DNA from: CALGFI01 sp963786805
Lineage (GTDB): Bacteria; Actinomycetota; UBA4738; HRBIN12
Assembly (NCBI GenBank): GCA_963786805.1
Contig: CAWBAK010000003.1
Coordinates: 186,001 to 250,000 of the forward strand
Direction: 5' to 3'
Length of the DNA stretch: 64,000 nt
The position numbers and the translations under genes are program-made. Below are positions 25,411 through 33,398 of the stretch, piece after piece (position 1 is the stretch's first letter; the number at the start of each line of letters is the position of its first letter). The notes under the pieces are model-generated. The model was not told where the DNA came from and ran no database searches. It worked only from the letters and a program-made list of their open reading frames with translations.

Positions 25411-26138
25411 GCGGGGAGCAGCCGACGGTTCAGGAGGCTCCGGTCCTCGAGGGCTCCGGCCTGACGAAGACCTTCCGCCGCGGTCCGGAGGAGGTGCACG
25501 CCCTCAGCGGCGCGGACCTGATCGTTCGGGCCGGCGAGATCGTGGCGCTCGTCGGGCCGTCCGGGTCGGGCAAGACGACCCTGCTCTCCGTGCTCGCCGG
25601 GTGGGAACGACCCGACCGAGGCGAGCTCTGCTGGCTCGGCCAACCGCTGCCCGATCCGGCCTCGCTCGGCTGGGGCGAGATGGCCATCGTCCCGCAGACC
25701 CTCGGGATGGTCGAGGAGCTCTCGATCCGGGAGAACGTGGAGCTCCCGTTCCGGCTCGGCGGGCGTGATCCCGCAGAGGCCTCGAAGGATCAAGCTCGCG
25801 TGAACGGACTCCTCGACGACCTCGGGCTGACCGGTCTGGCGTCCCGGCTTCCCGGCGAGGTATCCCTGGGGGAGCAGCAGCGCGGGGCGCTCGCCCGCGC
25901 GCTCGTCCTCGGTCCCCGATTGCTGATGGCGGACGAGCCGACGGGTCACCAGGACGTCGACTGGACGCGCGGCGTCCTTCGCGTGCTCGAAGCGGCGTCC
26001 TCGGACGGGATCGCCTGTCTGATCGCGACGCACCACCGAGCGCTCGTCCACTACGCGGACCGGGTCCTGAGCATCAGCGACGGCCGGCTCGACGAGGTCC
26101 AGGCAGGCGATGTGGTGGCTGCCGGCGACGAGCTCTAG
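25407..26138 (+). CDS. ABC transporter ATPase with degenerate signature motif
   Basis: A 243-residue MacB/LolD-like ATPase. Walker A is LVGPSGSGKTTLLSVL, Q-loop IVPQTLGMVEEL, Walker B LLMADEPTGHQDVDW, and switch His ATHHRALVHY. The ABC signature reads EVSLGEQQRGALARAL in place of LSGGQQQR, and the D-loop LD is replaced by HQD. GTG 25407 overlaps the first ATPase gene in GTGA. A heterodimer with the first ATPase, which has a standard signature, would give one canonical and one degenerate site; this pairing is inferred from the operon. Confidence 0.88.
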   Translation: MSGEQPTVQEAPVLEGSGLTKTFRRGPEEVHALSGADLIVRAGEIVALVGPSGSGKTTLLSVLAGWERPDRGELCWLGQPLPDPASLGWGEMAIVPQTLGMVEELSIRENVELPFRLGGRDPAEASKDQARVNGLLDDLGLTGLASRLPGEVSLGEQQRGALARALVLGPRLLMADEPTGHQDVDWTRGVLRVLEAASSDGIACLIATHHRALVHYADRVLSISDGRLDEVQAGDVVAAGDEL

Positions 26139-26183
26139 GTCGCCGGGGGAGCGTTTCGGCCGGTAGACTTTCGAGTCCGCCGG

Positions 26184-26255
26184 GGCGGGGTAGCTCAGTG
26201 GCAGAGCAAGCGGCTCATAATCGCTGTGTCGCGGGTTCGAATCCCGCCCCCGCTA
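26184..26255 (+). tRNA. tRNA-Met (anticodon CAT)
   Basis: A 72-base tRNA. Acceptor GGCGGGG (26184-26190) pairs with CCCCGCT (26248-26254) with a terminal G-T pair; the anticodon stem AGCGG/TCGCT encloses CTCATAA; the T arm is GCGGG-TTCGAAT-CCCGC. The CAT anticodon could also be a lysidine-modified tRNA-Ile2, but the position directly before rpmG matches an elongator tRNA-Met. TAGACT at 26164-26169 may be the -10 element; no good -35 is seen. Confidence 0.9.
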
Positions 26256-26289
26256 CGAGGCAGATCATCAAGCAAGTAGGGGAAGAGCG

Positions 26290-26454
26290 ATGGCCAAGGG
26301 AGACAACCGACCGACGATCACCCTCGCGTGCACCGAGTGCAAGCGGCGGAATTACGTCACGGTGAAGAACCGGATCAACGACCGCGATCGCATCGAGCTG
26401 AAGAAGTACTGCCGGTGGGAGCGCCGGCACACGCTCCACCGCGAAACGCGCTGA
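26290..26454 (+). CDS. rpmG: 50S ribosomal protein L33
   Basis: A 54-residue ribosomal protein (MAKGDNRPTITLACTECKRR...). It has the first CxxC pair of a zinc ribbon (C14, C17), but the second pair is incomplete: KKYCRWERRHT has Cys38 and then Glu where the fourth Cys normally lies. The C-terminus HTLHRETR is typical. The ATG at 26290 is preceded by AGGGGAAGAG. It sits 34 bases after tRNA-Met, the usual actinobacterial arrangement. Confidence 0.94.
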   Translation: MAKGDNRPTITLACTECKRRNYVTVKNRINDRDRIELKKYCRWERRHTLHRETR

Positions 26455-26464
26455 CCCGGCGGCC

Positions 26465-27259
26465 TCAGGCTTTCTCGGTCTCGGGCTCGGCGTCGGACGC
26501 GATCTCGGACGCCGTTCCGGTCTCGCTCACGTCGATCGTGGTAACCGTGCCGTGACGGATCGCGAGGACGAGCGCCTCGACCTTCGAGTGGACCCCGAGC
26601 TTCGTCAGCACGTTCTGCATGTGGGTTCGGAGGGTGTTCGGGCTCATACCGAGTGTCTCCGAGATCGCTTCCGGTGAGCGCCCCTCGGCCATGAGCGACA
26701 AGATCTCGAGCTCGCGCGGGGTCAGTCGTTCCAGGCGTTGCCGCGCGTCGTCGTCGCTGTTCCGGCGGTGCCGAAGACGGCGCATCGCGCCTTCGACCTC
26801 GACCTCGTCGTGGAGCGACTCGCCCCGGTGCGCGCGCCGAACGGAGCGTGCCACGTTCACGATCGCCTCGGTCTTGGGGAGCAGGCCCGCCGCGCCGGCT
26901 TGCACCGCGCGCGCGAGGAGATGCTCGTCGCCGAGTCCGGAGAGGATCAGAACCGCGGCCTCGGGGTCGACCTCTTTGATCCGGCGGGTCGCCTCGATGC
27001 CGCTCATCCCCGGCATCGCTGCATCCACGAGGACCACATCGGGATGGTGCCGGCCCGCCGCACGGATGCCCTGCGGTCCGTCGGTCGCGACGTGGACGAT
27101 ACGGAGATCCTTCTCGCGGCCCAGCGCGACTTCGAGCGCCTCCCCGAAGGTGCGCTCGTCATCGACGATCAGGACCGTGATCGGCTGGCTGCGGGCGGTT
27201 TCGTCCTTGCCGCTGGCCTTCCGGTTCCCGGCCCCGGTTCCGTTTCCGTCAACGGCCAT
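26465..27259 (-). CDS. NarL/LuxR-family response regulator
   Basis: A 264-residue regulator. The receiver domain starts at about residue 25 (ITVLIVDDERTFGEAL), with phosphoacceptor Asp79 in VVLVDAAMPGMSG and the Lys in LLPKTEA. The C-terminal LuxR helix-turn-helix is LTPRELEILSLMAEGRSPEA with MSPNTLRTHMQNVLTKLG. The last 30 residues are acidic. ATG 27259 was chosen; GTG 27298 would add 13 residues. No kinase gene is adjacent. The HisKA_3 kinase at 14372-15415 is of the type that pairs with NarL regulators, so it is a candidate partner. It is divergent from the hadA-like gene. Confidence 0.9.
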   Translation of the reverse strand: MAVDGNGTGAGNRKASGKDETARSQPITVLIVDDERTFGEALEVALGREKDLRIVHVATDGPQGIRAAGRHHPDVVLVDAAMPGMSGIEATRRIKEVDPEAAVLILSGLGDEHLLARAVQAGAAGLLPKTEAIVNVARSVRRAHRGESLHDEVEVEGAMRRLRHRRNSDDDARQRLERLTPRELEILSLMAEGRSPEAISETLGMSPNTLRTHMQNVLTKLGVHSKVEALVLAIRHGTVTTIDVSETGTASEIASDAEPETEKA

Positions 27260-27430
27260 CGGTCCGCCGATCGTAGGCCCGGCACGGCCCCGAGTCACGG
27301 AAGCTCCGCCAGTTGTCGCGCTGCATCGCGGCCGCTACGTTCGCAGCGTGCCGTGCCCGTGTGAATCGGCCGAACAGCAGACCGCCGCGAGTGGGACGCT
27401 GCTGTGGGCCGTTCGCCCGGCGGTGGGCGG

Positions 27431-27829
27431 ATGCCGCTGAACCGGGCGATCGCGGGGAAGAAGTATCCGCCGGTCGAGTTCCTCCTGGATGCGGAGCGGG
27501 TCGGGGCCTTCACGCGGGCGGTCGGGCACCCCACCGACGACGTGCCACCGACCATCGTCACCGTCCCCGAGATCGCCGCCGGCCTGGCCAATGTCCTCGC
27601 CGACCCGGAGCTCGGGCTCGATCTCGCCCGCGTCCTGCACGGCGAGCAGGAGTACGAGTGGGGCCACTCCTTCACGATCGGCGAGCGGGTCGTCGCCGAG
27701 GCGACGATCGAGGACATCCGCTCCAAGGCCGGTCTCGAGATCCTTCGTCTTCGGACCGACCTGAGGGACGACGCCGGCAGGACCGTCGTCGTCGGCCGGA
27801 GCACACTCATCGTTCGGGCGAGCGCGTGA
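27431..27829 (+). CDS. MaoC-like dehydratase subunit A (hadA/FAS1-like N-terminal type)
   Basis: A 132-residue hot-dog-fold protein of the FAS1-like dehydratase group. It starts MPLNRAIAGKKYPPVEFLLD and keeps VGHPTDDVPPTIVTVPEI and LHGEQEYEWGHSFTIGERV. Such subunits lack the catalytic His/Asp pair and form a heterodimer with a catalytic MaoC partner, as HadA with HadB in mycobacterial fatty-acid synthase II. ATG 27431 was preferred to GTG 27404 on alignment with the family start. It is followed by hadB-like with a four-base overlap. Confidence 0.85.
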   Translation: MPLNRAIAGKKYPPVEFLLDAERVGAFTRAVGHPTDDVPPTIVTVPEIAAGLANVLADPELGLDLARVLHGEQEYEWGHSFTIGERVVAEATIEDIRSKAGLEILRLRTDLRDDAGRTVVVGRSTLIVRASA

Positions 27830-28248
27830 CGCGACGGTTCGAGGACGTGTCGCCGGGCGAGGAGCTCCCGGCCGTGGAGCGGGTCGTCACCCGCGAGGAC
27901 GTCAAGGCGTACGCCGACGCTTCCGGGGACCAGAACCCTTTGCACCAAGACGACGAGGCGGCGCGCGCGGCAGGCTTCCCCGGGATCATCGCCCACGGGA
28001 TGTTCACCCTTGGCCACCTCACGTCGGCCATCGTGGCGTGGGCCGGAGAGGCGTCGGCCCTCGCGCGTATCCGGGTGCAGTTCCGCGCTCCCGTCTTCAT
28101 CGGGGAGACGATCGTCGCCGGCGGAACCGTGAAGGCACTCGATCCCGAGCGCCGCACGGCGACCCTGGACGTGTGGGTCACGGTCGAGCGCGATGGCGCA
28201 CTCGAGTGGCCGATCCGCCGAAGCGAGGCCGAGGTCCGGCTCGCCTGA
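27826..28248 (+). CDS. MaoC-like (R)-hydratase/dehydratase, catalytic subunit (hadB-like)
   Basis: A 140-residue MaoC hot-dog protein. The R-hydratase motif is complete: YADASGDQNPLHQDDEAARAAG followed by GIIAHGMFTLGHL, giving the catalytic Asp and His. It would dehydrate (R)-3-hydroxyacyl thioesters with its partner at 27431-27829. GTG 27826 overlaps the hadA-like stop. The pair keeps the rpmG-hadAB-tRNA-Trp-secE order known from mycobacteria, although this window shows no other mycolic-acid genes, so the substrate may be ordinary fatty acyl chains. Confidence 0.9.
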   Translation: MTRRFEDVSPGEELPAVERVVTREDVKAYADASGDQNPLHQDDEAARAAGFPGIIAHGMFTLGHLTSAIVAWAGEASALARIRVQFRAPVFIGETIVAGGTVKALDPERRTATLDVWVTVERDGALEWPIRRSEAEVRLA

Positions 28249-28272
28249 AGTGCTCCGTCGGGAGGCCGAGCT

Positions 28273-29991
28273 TTACTCCAGCTCGATCCGGGTGGCTTCC
28301 GCGGCATCTTCGGGACGGCCGAGGCTCGCGAGGGCGTGCATCGCGTCGCCCATCCGATCGACGACGACCTTGATGTCGCTGTCGTAGCGCTCGCCGAGCT
28401 TCTCCGCCATCCGGTCGATCCGCGTCGTGAGGAATTCGTTCGAGCGCTCGATCGACTCGGCAAGGGAGGCGAAGCGCTGCTCGACCATCTCGACCACCTC
28501 GGCCGGCAGGTTCGCCTGGAGCTCTTTCATCGCGCGCAGCGCCTGCTTCGAGGCTTCCTGGTCGGCGACGATCTGCTGCGCCAGCGTCTCGTTGTCCGAG
28601 CGGATCAGCCGAGCGAGCGACCCCATCCGCTCGTCGACCGACTCGCCGACCGATCTCGACATCTCGCTCCGATGGCCCTCGAGCGTTCCGGTTGCCGCCT
28701 GCAGTCGCGCGAGCACGTCGTCGAACCGCTCGCCCAGGGAGACCTCGACGGCGCGTGCGGCGCGCTCGGCGACGGTCTGCTCAAGGCGCTCGAGATGGCT
28801 CTCGACCACGTCGGTCATCCGGATCATGTTCCGGTCCATCGCGGTGAGCGCTTGATCCATCTGCCCGTCGATCGTGCGCGAGCGCTCGTCGCCGTGGGAC
28901 TCGATGCGGGTGATGGCGTCGTCGATCCGCGTGCGAACGACCTCGTCGCGCGCCTCACCCGCCGACGCGATCTCGGCGCGCAGCGCCTCGGCGTCCGAGC
29001 GCACGAGCCGCGCGAGACCCATCACGCGCTCCTCGAGCGTGTGGTTCAGCTCCGCAACGGCGTCCCGCGTGACAACGTCGACCCGATCGTGCAGGACGTG
29101 GAGGTACTCCCCGACGGCGCGGGTGTGCTCGTCGCCCCGCTCGGCGAAGCTCGTGACGTACTCGGTGATCGCGTTGGTGTCGATCGCGAGTCGCTCGTAC
29201 ATGAGCTGAAGCTGCTCGCCGAGGAGGGTCATCTGCTGCTCGACGGCCTGCGCGACCCGGCCGGTGATCTCTTCCTCGCGCGTGCCGAACGCCTGGACCT
29301 GGGCCTCCATCGCGCCGGCGAGCTGACCGATCGCCTCGACGCCGTGCTGGACGTAGCCCTCCATCGCGTGCGCGATGCGCGTCGTCTCCTGCGTGATCAG
29401 CTCGCCGTGCTCCCGAACGCGGGTGCGGACGGCATCGACGATCGCCTGGTCGCGCTCGGCGAGCGTTCCGAGGGCCTCGCCGACCTGCCGCGTGACCTCC
29501 GTGAGCTGCGCTCGAAGCGCCGCCGCGTCCTCGGCGCTTCCGGGGGTGATGTCCCCGAGGGTCGAGCTGAGCCGATCCTGAGCTCCGCGCAGGGACGTCG
29601 CGACGAGGTTCAGCGTCTCCTCGACCCTGGCCGTGCGGACCGAGAGGGCCTGGAAGCGGTCGTCCGAGTGGGCGATGAGGCTTCGGATCGCCTGATCCCG
29701 CGAGAGCTCTTGAAGGATCTTCGAGCGGACCTCGTCCTTGTCGCCGCCGGCGGCGCGCCAGACCTCGCTCGCGATCTCGTGCATCAGCGAGTTCGCCGTG
29801 CGCCGGATCTCGGTCAGCCCCTCTTCGAGCTGGCGCTGGATCGTGGCCTGGTACGCGCCCATCAGCTGCTGGATGAGGGCCGCGTCGTCGGCGGTCACCG
29901 CATCCGGCACGGCGCGGCCACGGCCGGAGAAGAGGCCGCGGCGGCCCGCCTGGTCTTCACCAGGCGACGGAGAACGGTCCGATTGGGGCAT
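28273..29991 (-). CDS. Long coiled-coil protein of unknown function
   Basis: A 572-residue soluble protein with no membrane helix or signal peptide. After a polar N-terminus (about 40 residues) nearly the whole chain is helical and charged, with heptad-like spacing. Internal repeats can be seen, for example GLARLVRSDAEALRAEIA and SLARLIRSDNETLAQQIV about 125 residues apart, each followed by repeated R/M-D-R-M or I-D-x-A-I segments. This suggests an elongated rod or apolipoprotein-like helix bundle. I do not recognise a named family; cytoskeletal or methyl-accepting-like proteins share such patterns, but no chemotaxis hairpin motif was seen. ATG 29991 was chosen over an upstream start at 30066 as it begins the acidic-polar N-terminus. 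The gene stands alone, convergent with hadB-like. Confidence 0.75.
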   Translation of the reverse strand: MPQSDRSPSPGEDQAGRRGLFSGRGRAVPDAVTADDAALIQQLMGAYQATIQRQLEEGLTEIRRTANSLMHEIASEVWRAAGGDKDEVRSKILQELSRDQAIRSLIAHSDDRFQALSVRTARVEETLNLVATSLRGAQDRLSSTLGDITPGSAEDAAALRAQLTEVTRQVGEALGTLAERDQAIVDAVRTRVREHGELITQETTRIAHAMEGYVQHGVEAIGQLAGAMEAQVQAFGTREEEITGRVAQAVEQQMTLLGEQLQLMYERLAIDTNAITEYVTSFAERGDEHTRAVGEYLHVLHDRVDVVTRDAVAELNHTLEERVMGLARLVRSDAEALRAEIASAGEARDEVVRTRIDDAITRIESHGDERSRTIDGQMDQALTAMDRNMIRMTDVVESHLERLEQTVAERAARAVEVSLGERFDDVLARLQAATGTLEGHRSEMSRSVGESVDERMGSLARLIRSDNETLAQQIVADQEASKQALRAMKELQANLPAEVVEMVEQRFASLAESIERSNEFLTTRIDRMAEKLGERYDSDIKVVVDRMGDAMHALASLGRPEDAAEATRIELE

Positions 29992-30105
29992 CTCGGCGCT
30001 CGCATTCCGGGGCCCGCGCGGCGCGTTCCGTGAAGTGTAGGAGAGGTGGAGTGCAACATCACGCACATTCAGGCACGAACCGTTGGGCCCGGATCCGGGG
30101 TTCGA

Positions 30106-31725
30106 TCAGGGCAGCGTCGTCCCCGGGTCCTCCTCGGGGACGCGGACGACGTCGCTCGGGAAGACCTCCAGTTGCTCCCGGATCCACGCCTGCGTTCCGG
30201 GGAAGTTCATCAGCAGGAGCTCGACGTCGGCGGCCAGGAGTCGGAGCCCGGGGTTCAACGGATGGGCGTCGACGAGCCGGTCGACCACCTCGCGCGCCTC
30301 GTCTGCGGCCGTCGGGTCGCCGGCCCGCGCGTCGATCGCGAGCTCGATCGCCAGGGCCTCGGCGGGGGAGACCCTCCACGGCGCGATCGCCCACGCGCGC
30401 TCGAACGCCCAGCTCGAGCCGGAGTGTGTCCGGCCCCATTGCTCGATCGAGGCCGAGACGAAGCTCAGCGCAGCCACGCCAGTCGCCGCGATCAGGACGA
30501 GCGATGTGGCCACCCGGGCGGGTCGCCGCCACGCCGCGGCCGGTGACGCGACCATCGCCCGCCCGCCCGCGGCGCCACCCGCGAGGAGGAACAGCATCGG
30601 GATCAGCGTCACGTCGAGCGGTTCATAGAGGAAGTACACGGCGAGCGTGACGGCGGACGCGGCGGCCCATCCTCGCGACCGCGGCGCGCGAGCCACCCTC
30701 GGCACCAGCCGGAACAGGAGCCACAGGAAGGCTGCGATCCCGACCAGACCCGAGATCACCCCCACTTCGATCAGGAGGTTGTGCGCGTCGGCCCAGAAGC
30801 GGCCGGCCGTTCGGAGCTGGGCGGGAGTGCCCGAGGAGACGAACGCGCTCCATTCGTTCGATGGTCCCCAGCCGAGGACGGGCCGGTCGGCGACGGCGCG
30901 GATCTGCGCGCCCCACACGGCGAAACGCTGGCGTTCGGCCCTGAGCGTTCCGAACTGACCCGCGACCCGGGATGGGTCCGCGTTCTCCGAGCCCTGCGTC
31001 GGAAGCAGGGTCAACACCGCGAACGCAACGACGAGCGCGGCTCCGGCCACAGCGATCCGGCGAGCCGGCGGCCGGAGGAACCACCAGGTCGCCACGAACG
31101 CGGCCGGCGGAAGGAGGTAGGCGCTCCGTTCACCGATCACGGCGAACCCGCTGCCCAGGGCCGCGAACACGACGACGGTCCGCCACCGCGAGCCGCTCCC
31201 CTCCGCCAAGGCTGCAGGGATCGAGGCGGCGAGGAACCCCGCCAGCAGGACCGGGTTGCCGAAGGTGGCTCCGAGGAAGCTTTCGCGTTTCGCAACGAGG
31301 TCGAGCAACTCCGGCGCGAGGTGTTCCATCACGGCGATCGCGGCGAGGACGACCGCGACACGGACCATCCACGTGCGGGCCCGGGCCAGGAGCGGTTCGG
31401 GGACGCAGGGCGCGACGACCACCAGGACGAGCGTGGACGCCAGCGTGACGACGCCGGTCAGCCGGATCGTTCCGACGAGGCTCTCGGCCGGGTCGACCCC
31501 GAAGACGGTCGCGAGGGCGACCGCGACGCCGAGCGCGAGCGCCGGAGCGGCGAGCCGCCGGTCGACCGGCACTCCCGAAACCCAGATGAGCAGGGTGCCG
31601 AGCGCCAGGACGAGCAACTTCACGTCGATGAACGCCGCTTCCGACAACGGGAAGAAGGCAAGGGGGAGGGCGACGACGATCAGGAACAGGCCGGCCTCGA
31701 GGGCCTGCGGGCGGGAGGATTCCAC
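30106..31725 (-). CDS. O-antigen ligase/polymerase-like membrane protein (Wzy_C family)
   Basis: A 539-residue polytopic membrane protein with about 12 helices. The family motif lies in the large periplasmic loop and next helix: PVLGWGPSNEWSAF, then RFWADAHNLLIEVGVISGLVG. The C-terminal 100 residues form a soluble helical part with TPR-like spacing (WAFERAWAIAPWRVSPAEAL). WaaL/Wzy_C proteins join polysaccharide to lipid or protein acceptors, or polymerise repeats. The start is GTG 31725. It lies 3 kb before the main glycan block, separated from it by secE-nusG-rplK-rplA, but may act on the same polymer. Confidence 0.83.
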   Translation of the reverse strand: MESSRPQALEAGLFLIVVALPLAFFPLSEAAFIDVKLLVLALGTLLIWVSGVPVDRRLAAPALALGVAVALATVFGVDPAESLVGTIRLTGVVTLASTLVLVVVAPCVPEPLLARARTWMVRVAVVLAAIAVMEHLAPELLDLVAKRESFLGATFGNPVLLAGFLAASIPAALAEGSGSRWRTVVVFAALGSGFAVIGERSAYLLPPAAFVATWWFLRPPARRIAVAGAALVVAFAVLTLLPTQGSENADPSRVAGQFGTLRAERQRFAVWGAQIRAVADRPVLGWGPSNEWSAFVSSGTPAQLRTAGRFWADAHNLLIEVGVISGLVGIAAFLWLLFRLVPRVARAPRSRGWAAASAVTLAVYFLYEPLDVTLIPMLFLLAGGAAGGRAMVASPAAAWRRPARVATSLVLIAATGVAALSFVSASIEQWGRTHSGSSWAFERAWAIAPWRVSPAEALAIELAIDARAGDPTAADEAREVVDRLVDAHPLNPGLRLLAADVELLLMNFPGTQAWIREQLEVFPSDVVRVPEEDPGTTLP

Positions 31726-31783
31726 GTCGCGATTATCGGCGGTGACCTGCGGGAATCTGAGGAGGCGGTGAGATGCGCATCCT

Positions 31784-31812
31784 TTGCCGAGCCTTCGGGG
31801 CACCCCTATACT
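31784..31812 (+). promoter_or_regulatory. Sigma-70-like promoter for tRNA-Trp and probably secE-nusG
   Basis: TTGCCG (31784-31789), a 17-base spacer, then TATACT (31807-31812). The tRNA-Trp begins 42 bases after the -10 element. Both hexamers match the housekeeping consensus well and the spacing is ideal. Confidence 0.75.
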
Positions 31813-31854
31813 GGGCTTTCGGTGTCCCCGACTTCCGGACGAGCCGATCCACGG

Positions 31855-31928
31855 AGGGGCGTAGCTCAATCTGGTAGAGCACCGGTCTCCAAAACCGGCG
31901 GTTGGGGGTTCAAGTCCCTCCGCCCCTG
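31855..31928 (+). tRNA. tRNA-Trp (anticodon CCA)
   Basis: A 74-base tRNA. Acceptor AGGGGCG (31855-31861) pairs with CGCCCCT (31921-31927), the anticodon stem CCGGT/ACCGG encloses CTCCAAA with CCA at 31889-31891, and the T arm is GGGGG-TTCAAGT-CCCTC. It lies 16 bases before secE, the standard actinobacterial arrangement, and likely shares its transcript. Confidence 0.95.
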
Positions 31929-31943
31929 CAAGGGAGCAGCACG

Positions 31944-32234
31944 ATGAACAGGCAGATGAAGCGGGCGCAGCGTCGCCAGGGCACGCAAGTCGAACGCGCC
32001 CAGGCCGCGGCGTCGGCTCGCCGGGCGCAGCTCCAACAGAAGAAGGAGCGCACCGGGATCCGTGAGTTCCTGAAGGAAGTTCGACAGGAGCTCAAGAAGG
32101 TCATCTGGCCGACGCGGCAGGAGCTCGTCACGTACACGATCGTCGTGCTCGTCACGGTGGTCGTGATGATGTCGTTGGTGTTCGGGCTCGACGTTCTGTT
32201 CTCGCGCTTCGTGCTCGACGTCTTCACGAACTGA
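31944..32234 (+). CDS. secE: Preprotein translocase subunit SecE
   Basis: A 96-residue protein with one C-terminal membrane helix (TYTIVVLVTVVVMMSLVFGL). The SecE signature FLKEVRQELKKVIWPTRQEL precedes it. The N-terminal 40 residues are basic and Gln-rich, common in actinobacteria. SecE clamps SecY in the protein-conducting channel. The ATG at 31944 has AGGGAGC upstream. It is followed 31 bases later by nusG. Confidence 0.95.
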   Translation: MNRQMKRAQRRQGTQVERAQAAASARRAQLQQKKERTGIREFLKEVRQELKKVIWPTRQELVTYTIVVLVTVVVMMSLVFGLDVLFSRFVLDVFTN

Positions 32235-32265
32235 TCCCCCGACCGATCCTGAGGCCACGCACCCC

Positions 32266-33323
32266 ATGAACGATCCCCACGCCGATACTTCGGAGACGTT
32301 CGCCCCCGAGGAGGACGAGCGGTTGCCCGACGACGGCCAGGCCGACCTCGAGCAGGACGCTCCGATCGAAGCCGGCGAGACCGACCTCGCGCACGAAGAC
32401 GGCAGCGCCGATGAAGCGCCGCCGGTCGTCCTCGGTGAGGCCGACATCGACGACAAGGTTGACGCCCCCGACGAGGTCGACGCCCCCGACGAGACCGACG
32501 CAACCGAGAAGGCCTCCGCCGAGCCGATCGAGGATGCGGCGCCCGCCGTCGAGCCCGCCGAGGAAGCCGTTGAGGCTGTCGTCGAGCCGGCCTGGCCGAG
32601 CCCGCCGAGGAAGCCGTTGAGGCTGTCGTCGAGCCGGCTGTGGCCGAGCCCGCCGTGGCCGAGCCCGCCGAGGAAGCCGTTGAGGCTGTCGTCGAGCCGG
32701 CCGTGGCCGAGTCCGCCGAGGAGCCCGCCAAGGCGAAGGAAGCGGAGCCCGCGGAGGAACCCGAGACCGTCGTCCGCGATCCGTTCCGGGGACCCGGCGA
32801 GTGGTACGTCGTGCACACGTACGCGGGATACGAGAACAAGGTGAAGACGAACCTCGAGTCGCGCATCCACACCATGCAGATGGAAGAGAAGATCTTCGAC
32901 GTCCACATCCCGATGGAGGACGTGATGGAGATCAAGGGCGGCAAGAAGCAGGTCGTCCAGCGCAAGGTCTTCCCCGGCTACCTGCTCGTGAAGATGATCT
33001 ACGACAACGACTCGTGGTACGTGGTGCGGAACACGCCGGGTGTCACCGGGTTCGTTGCCGCCGGGACCGGAAGCAAGCCCACGCCGCTCTCCAAGCGCGA
33101 GGTCGAGAAGATCCTCGCGGTGAAGAAGGAAGAGGTGAAGCCCCAGTTCCGCCTCGGATTCGAGGAGGGCGACGTGGTGCGGATCATCTCGGGGCCTTTC
33201 GCAGACTTCAACGGCACGATCAGCGAGATCAACATCGACCAGAGCAAGCTCAAGGTGCTCGTGAACATCTTCGACCGGGAGACGCCGGTCGAGCTCTCCT
33301 TCGACCAGGTGGCCAAGGTCTAG
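32266..33323 (+). CDS. nusG: Transcription antitermination factor NusG with long acidic N-terminus and a -1 frame break
   Basis: Coding sequence from ATG 32266 to 33323, about 352 residues once the frame is repaired. Residues 1 to about 180 are an acidic, Ala/Pro/Glu-rich extension with imperfect repeats (EPAEEAVEAVVEPA-like units). Then come the NGN domain (GEWYVVHTYAGYENKVKTNL, KVFPGYLLVKM, PGVTGFV) and the KOW domain (EGDVVRIISGPFADFNGT). The first repeat reads CCGGCCTGGCC at 32588-32598 where later copies have CCGGCCGTGGCC; the missing G causes the frame change. Since NusG is essential, a sequence error or a slip in the repeats is likely. NusG binds RNA polymerase and links it to Rho and the ribosome. 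Confidence 0.88.
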
Positions 33324-33398
33324 GAGAGAGCCACACCCCTACGACGCGGGAGGTCGCGCCACCGCGACCGCTGGAACCGCAGGGAGGAGAACGAAGAG

